From: Chloroflexota bacterium
GTDB lineage: Bacteria > Chloroflexota > Dehalococcoidia > GIF9 > AB-539-J10
NCBI GenBank assembly: GCA_030604285.1
Contig: JAUVWD010000022.1
Coordinates: 1-8,380 of the forward strand
Length of the DNA: 8,380 nt
Direction: 5' to 3'
Of this stretch, positions 5,302 through 8,380 are shown one piece after another. Under the pieces are notes generated by a model. The model was given only the letters and a program-made list of their open reading frames with translations. It did not search any database and had not been told where the DNA came from. The first letter of the stretch is position 1, and the number at the start of each line of letters is the position of its first letter. The translations under genes were made by a program, and so were the position numbers.

Positions 5302-5532
5302 TCACTCCTTACTTAGAACTCCATAATGGCAGTAGTCTACGCATATCCCGCAACCCAGGCAGTCTTCTAGCAGACCAACCTTAAACCTGTTTTCTCCATC
5401 AGTCCGCGCAACTCTTATCTGTGATTTGGATAGGCTAAAAGCTCTCTCAGGAGAGATAAAGAAAGAACAAGCTAAAGCGCAAAGACGACAGCCAGAACAG
5501 TTTTCTTCTTTAGTTACTCTTACTTCAGACAT
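5302..5532 (-). CDS. 4Fe-4S dicluster ferredoxin-like protein
   Basis: A 76-residue protein with two complete cysteine clusters: C12-x2-C15-x2-C18-x3-C22 and C58-x2-C61-x2-C64-x3-C68, enough for two [4Fe-4S] clusters. The spacer between them (about 35 residues, SPERAFSLSKSQIRVARTDG) is longer than in clostridial 2[4Fe-4S] ferredoxins and resembles the electron-transfer subunits (HycB/AorA-like) that accompany molybdo- and tungsto-enzymes. The ATG at 5532 has a strong site, GGAGG (5543-5539), 6 nt upstream. It begins 23 nt after the oxidoreductase stop, so tight co-transcription is expected. It probably carries electrons to or from that enzyme in the cytoplasm. No signal peptide or membrane segment is present. 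Confidence 0.88.
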   Translation of the reverse strand: MSEVRVTKEENCSGCRLCALACSFFISPERAFSLSKSQIRVARTDGENRFKVGLLEDCLGCGICVDYCHYGVLSKE

Positions 5533-5555
5533 TTAATTCCTCCAGAATCTGCTGG

Positions 5556-7442
5556 TCACAATCTTAGACCTAACTCGTCGAGCTTTTCCTGGCTAATTGT
5601 GCCATCCGAATTCCACCCTCTTTCCTGGTAATAATCGTCTATTAATTCCGTGAGATGCTCTTGCGTAAACGGACTATACTCTTTGTCTCCAAACTTAACA
5701 GGTTCCCTCATGGTCCTCTCTGGAAAGGTATCATCTTTCCTGGCCGCCCCTTCCCTGAGATTAAACGCCCTTCTTATATTCCAAGCTCTCTCCCCAGTCT
5801 TTAGAAGCTCAGTGGCATCCTTCTTTATCCCGGTTAAAGCGGAATAGAGTTCTGCCCATAACGCGATGTTGGGCCTTTGAAAGGGTGCAAACTGACACAC
5901 CCCTAAGGAATCCAACACTGTCACATTATCCTCATACCACTTGCTAAGCCGGGCGGCGTTGAATCCTTCAGGTCCGGCAAGCACTCTATCCCAGGCATCC
6001 CTCGGAGGAAAGCCTATCCTCTCAGCGAACTTTATCATCTTCTCACGGGTTCTGGGGAGCATAGTCACACTAAGGGCAGAATCATGCGCTCCTCTAACAT
6101 TAAACGATTGGCTAACAACCTCCACAGAATGCCTGACACGCGGATCAAACACCAACCCTATTCCCTTCACCTGAGAGAGATAATAAGCGGAATTCCGTCC
6201 GATACGCTTGGGGGCTTCAATCAGTCCTTGAGCAAGTATCTCTCCAAAACCATCCTTATGAGCTATCTTCTGAATTAATTCTTCAATCGCGTCCGCTTTA
6301 CCCCAGTCGAGTTCGAGACCCTGGGTATCTTTGTTATCTATTATCCTTCGTTTGTAGAGCTCGATGGCCCAAGCTATTAGGCCGGCGGTATCGTAATAAT
6401 CCAGCCCCAAGCGGTTGCATAACTCTACACACCTAAATATCTCCTCCCAACCCTCAATGGCGCAAGGGCCGCCCCAGCTTTGGGTTGGTGCGTTGGCACA
6501 GGACACGGTTAACTTTAAGCCAGCGTACTTTCCCTCCTTTAACTCTACAAAGTGTTTGCATCCTATCGGACAGGACATGCACGCCACGTCACCAACCTTC
6601 AGTTTGGCAAAATTGTCAAGGTTGAATGCTTCAATACACCTGTCAGCTTCGCCGGTTTCCTGGAAGTTCTTATGAGGATACAATCCAGCCTTAGCCATGG
6701 CTTCGAGGCTGATAAGAGTGCCATAAGTCCTCCATCCATCAAGGCCAGCCTGAGCCGTAAACTCCTTATATAACCTGTCGAGCAACTGGGTGAAAGCCTC
6801 TACATCGGCAACCTCAATGCTGCCCGTCCCATAGACTGCGATTGCCTTAAGATTCTTCGACCCCATCACCGCCCCAAGCCCCGTTCTAGCAAAAGCCGAA
6901 TACTTGCCACCAATTATGTTTGCGCTCCTTACTAGATTCTCACCAGCCGGGCCGATGCTTAGAACCTCATACTCCTGGCCCAACTCTTCCCAGATAGCAT
7001 CCGTCGCTTCCCAGGTGTCTTTCCCCCAAATATGAGATGCATCTCGAATCTCTACTTCGTTGTCACGTATTTTCAAATAAACGGGTCTATCGGCTTTACC
7101 TTTGGTTACTAAGTGATCATAGCCGGCGAATTTTAGCGTGCCAAAATACCCGGTGGTGTTGCTTCCGAAGAGCCCTGATGCGGGAGACTTGGCAGTAGCA
7201 CTGCACCTCCCTGCTCCAGGAATAATCGTTCCTACAAATGGCCCAGCACCGATGAGCAAAACATTTCCTGGAGAAAGAGAGTCATCAGCAGGCTTGATCA
7301 AATCATAAGCCAATTTTGTATTGATCCCAGCTCCGCCCAAGAAATCGCCCATCAGTTCTTGGGATAAGGGCTCTTTGGTAACACTCCGCTGACTTAAATC
7401 AACATACAGGATACTGCCGGCAAACCCTCCTGCCTTCTCCAT
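5556..7442 (-). CDS. aor: Aldehyde ferredoxin oxidoreductase (tungsten-pterin family)
   Basis: A 628-residue AOR-family enzyme; family members run about 600-650. Residues 5-207 are the N-terminal pterin-binding domain, with FLGGAGINTKLAYDLI, AGRCSATAKSPASGLFGSNT and RTGLGAVMGSKNLKAIAV. The [4Fe-4S] ligands are present: Cys288, Cys291 and Cys295 (CMSCPIGC) and Cys516 in the DSLGVC motif, which also touches the pterin. NVRGAHDS lies near 448-455. Known members bind tungsten (sometimes molybdenum) with two pyranopterins and oxidise aldehydes to acids with ferredoxin, or run in reverse. BamB-type benzoyl-CoA reductase subunits share this fold, so the substrate is open. The ATG at 7442 is preferred because GGAGGGG (7452-7446) precedes it; the upstream TTG at 7454 overlaps that site. 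The ferredoxin gene follows after 23 nt. No export signal is seen. Confidence 0.93.
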   Translation of the reverse strand: MEKAGGFAGSILYVDLSQRSVTKEPLSQELMGDFLGGAGINTKLAYDLIKPADDSLSPGNVLLIGAGPFVGTIIPGAGRCSATAKSPASGLFGSNTTGYFGTLKFAGYDHLVTKGKADRPVYLKIRDNEVEIRDASHIWGKDTWEATDAIWEELGQEYEVLSIGPAGENLVRSANIIGGKYSAFARTGLGAVMGSKNLKAIAVYGTGSIEVADVEAFTQLLDRLYKEFTAQAGLDGWRTYGTLISLEAMAKAGLYPHKNFQETGEADRCIEAFNLDNFAKLKVGDVACMSCPIGCKHFVELKEGKYAGLKLTVSCANAPTQSWGGPCAIEGWEEIFRCVELCNRLGLDYYDTAGLIAWAIELYKRRIIDNKDTQGLELDWGKADAIEELIQKIAHKDGFGEILAQGLIEAPKRIGRNSAYYLSQVKGIGLVFDPRVRHSVEVVSQSFNVRGAHDSALSVTMLPRTREKMIKFAERIGFPPRDAWDRVLAGPEGFNAARLSKWYEDNVTVLDSLGVCQFAPFQRPNIALWAELYSALTGIKKDATELLKTGERAWNIRRAFNLREGAARKDDTFPERTMREPVKFGDKEYSPFTQEHLTELIDDYYQERGWNSDGTISQEKLDELGLRL

Positions 7443-7445
7443 TCT

Positions 7446-7452
7446 CCCCTCC
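7446..7452 (-). promoter_or_regulatory. Ribosome binding site deciding the oxidoreductase start
   Basis: GGAGGGG on the minus strand (7452 to 7446) lies just before the ATG at 7442. The alternative in-frame TTG at 7454 shares a base with this site and has none of its own, so the longer start is unlikely. Confidence 0.6.
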
Positions 7453-7595
7453 AAGTTTGAGTTTTCGCCAATCCTTATAGGTTCTCCACCACTAACAGTT
7501 GCTCTCCACCATCTCTTTTGCTTGTCCTAAGGCAATAAACCGAGTAATACATACTCCGTATTGACATGCCCATAGCTATCACCCCAAATGCCTCC

Positions 7596-7612
7596 CCTTC
7601 AAAAATTGAAGG
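7596..7612 (-). terminator. Hairpin downstream of the mutase B12 subunit (no T-run)
   Basis: Seven-bp perfect stem CCTTCAA/TTGAAGG with a 3-nt loop, placed 16-32 nt past the mutase subunit stop on the minus strand. The missing U-tract weakens the terminator call. It would fit a 3'-end stabilising or partial-termination element separating the mutase and oxidoreductase units. Confidence 0.3.
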
Positions 7613-7627
7613 CTTCCTTGCCACAGC

Positions 7628-8038
7628 CTAAGCGGCCTCTTTCTTCTTTGTCACTTCATCAATACGCAGTAGAATGTCTTCCACTCGGCTACCAGAGGGG
7701 AATACACCGGCCGCTCCCATTTCCTTTAACTTGGGGATATCCACCTTAGGAATGATGCCCCCAACCATCAGCGGGACATTCAAATTGCTTTCCTTCATCT
7801 TCTGCGTCACCTTGGATACCTGGAACAGATGTTCCCCACCGAGAAAGCTTAAGCCAATTACATCAACATCCTCCTCGATAGCACTCTTTACCACTTTTTC
7901 TGCCGTCTGATATGGGCCTAGGTAAATTACCTCCATCCCGGCATCTCGAAACCAACTGGCCAGCACTCGTACTCCCCTGTCATGGCCGTCTAGGCCCGTT
8001 TTCGCCAGCAAGACTTTTATTCCTTTACCCTCTGCCAT
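7628..8038 (-). CDS. Methylmalonyl-CoA mutase-family B12-binding (small) subunit
   Basis: A 136-residue cobalamin-binding domain protein. DGHDRG (D17-H19-G22, the DxHxxG motif whose His binds cobalt) follows IKVLLAKTGL. Next come the SxL segment GLSFL (Ser64-Leu66) and the glycine pair VGG (93-94), then the closing FPSGS loop (113-117). These are the standard marks of the B12 half of acyl-CoA mutases. In this genome it is a separate polypeptide (McmA2-type), as in many archaea and anaerobes, and needs the large subunit encoded 33 nt upstream. The reaction is a carbon-skeleton rearrangement, classically between (R)-methylmalonyl-CoA and succinyl-CoA; isobutyryl- or hydroxyisobutyryl-CoA mutases share the same small subunit type. 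The ATG at 8038 is chosen because AGGGGG (8050-8045) sits 6 nt upstream; the in-frame TTG at 8056 lies before that site. Confidence 0.92.
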   Translation of the reverse strand: MAEGKGIKVLLAKTGLDGHDRGVRVLASWFRDAGMEVIYLGPYQTAEKVVKSAIEEDVDVIGLSFLGGEHLFQVSKVTQKMKESNLNVPLMVGGIIPKVDIPKLKEMGAAGVFPSGSRVEDILLRIDEVTKKKEAA

Positions 8039-8044
8039 CTTAAA

Positions 8045-8050
8045 CCCCCT
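8045..8050 (-). promoter_or_regulatory. Ribosome binding site deciding the B12-subunit start
   Basis: AGGGGG on the minus strand (8050 to 8045) is 6 nt before the ATG at 8038 and downstream of the alternative TTG at 8056, so translation should begin at the ATG (MAEGKGIKVLLAKTG). Confidence 0.6.
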
Positions 8051-8071
8051 TTGCAAATTTGGTCTTAGTTG

Positions 8072-8380
8072 CTAAGCAAATGGATACTCTAACATCTTAT
8101 ACGGGTCATAGGGGTAGCCATACGCTAACCTAATGGCCCCTGTTATTTCTCCTAGAGTGGCATAGGCTTTCGCCGCTTCGAGCACCGCAGGAAAGAGATT
8201 CTCCTCCTTTCTCTCGGCGGTCTTCCTTACATTCTCAAGACATCTCTTGACTTCGTTGTTATCCCTAGTCCTCTTTAGGTCGTTGATATTATCCAGTTGC
8301 TCCTTCATTGCCTCTGGATCAACCGTAAATAACTTCTCCTCTCTTTCCCCTTCTTCGCCAATGGTAAACTTGTTCACGCC
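8072..8380 (-). CDS. Methylmalonyl-CoA mutase-family large subunit, C-terminal end (partial)
   Basis: Only the last 102 residues are in the window; the gene enters from the right edge already in frame (GVNKFTIGEEGEREEKLFTV). The GTG at 8377 is an internal valine, not a start. GVNKF, the helix region QLDNINDLKRTRDNNEVKRC and the stretch ENLFPAVLEAAKAYATLGEI are typical of the end of the acyl-CoA mutase catalytic chain lacking a B12 domain. The tail GAIRLAYGYPYDPYKMLEYPFA differs from the REV(F/W)G ending I associate with classical methylmalonyl-CoA mutases, so the substrate may be another acyl-CoA. It is followed by the B12 subunit after 33 nt and will act as a complex with it in the cytoplasm. 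Catalytic residues lie outside the window. Confidence 0.85.
   Translation of the reverse strand, partial: GVNKFTIGEEGEREEKLFTVDPEAMKEQLDNINDLKRTRDNNEVKRCLENVRKTAERKEENLFPAVLEAAKAYATLGEITGAIRLAYGYPYDPYKMLEYPFA

Larger units (their letters stand above)
7443..7627. other. Spacer between mutase B12 subunit and oxidoreductase, with hairpin
   Basis: This 185-nt gap is far longer than the other gaps in the minus-strand gene set. A perfect 7-bp stem, CCTTCAA (7596-7602) with TTGAAGG (7606-7612), lies 16 nt after the mutase subunit stop. On the minus strand it is followed by GGGAGGC rather than T, so it is not a classical terminator, but it could protect or attenuate the message. Minus-strand 7582-7475 also reads as a 35-codon frame from a GTG (MIAMGMSIRSMYYSVYCLRT at its start), with GGGGTG before an internal ATG at 7573; it may be a leader peptide or chance. 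I find no consensus promoter for the oxidoreductase. Confidence 0.4.

Noticed and set aside
1..8380. CRISPR array, tRNA, rRNA or insertion sequence with terminal inverted repeats
   Set aside because: No regularly spaced direct repeats, cloverleaf-like sequence, rRNA signature or transposase frame was seen by eye.

Overview
The window looks like a piece of an anaerobic bacterial chromosome, most likely from the Chloroflexota (Dehalococcoidia-like), probably assembled from an environmental sample. This is inferred from gene content: a DRG-like GTPase with a TGS domain, a tungsten-type aldehyde ferredoxin oxidoreductase, a split B12-dependent acyl-CoA mutase, and remnants of zinc-ribbon adenylate cyclases. 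No taxonomic marker gene is present, so the assignment is tentative.

Layout. Positions 1-463 hold decayed minus-strand sequence. One part is the N-terminus of an RNase J-like metallo-beta-lactamase protein with two in-frame stops; the other may be a frameshifted small gene. A strong plus-strand promoter (394-421), with a perfect palindrome over its -35 box, then drives a 79-residue double zinc-ribbon protein (464-703) and an alpha/beta hydrolase (736-1536). Next comes a 0.7 kb stretch without intact genes, containing a second, clearly broken zinc-ribbon gene (1621-1866) and a dispersed-type palindromic repeat (1925-1955). A DRG/Obg-like GTPase with a TGS domain (2231-3211) appears to be transcribed leaderlessly from an extended -10 box. 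A standalone tyrosine recombinase (3571-4506) follows with its own consensus promoter.

From 4872 to the right edge everything is on the minus strand. In transcription order this is: the end of a methylmalonyl-CoA mutase-family large subunit (cut by the window), its separate B12-binding subunit, a 185-nt spacer with a hairpin, an aldehyde ferredoxin oxidoreductase, an 8Fe ferredoxin-like protein, and a small helix-turn-helix protein with an unrecognised C-terminal half. The oxidoreductase and ferredoxin should form an electron-transfer pair that interconverts an aldehyde and its acid. The mutase pair rearranges a branched or linear acyl-CoA. Their adjacency suggests carboxylic-acid or acyl-CoA metabolism, but the substrate cannot be read from the sequence.

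Most of the unusual content is in the left half: gene decay, two zinc-ribbon cyclase N-termini on either side of an intact hydrolase, and signs of leaderless expression. I see no CRISPR array, tRNA, rRNA or insertion sequence with terminal repeats, and I cannot demonstrate a new multi-gene system. The least explained intact gene is the HTH protein at 4872-5249.
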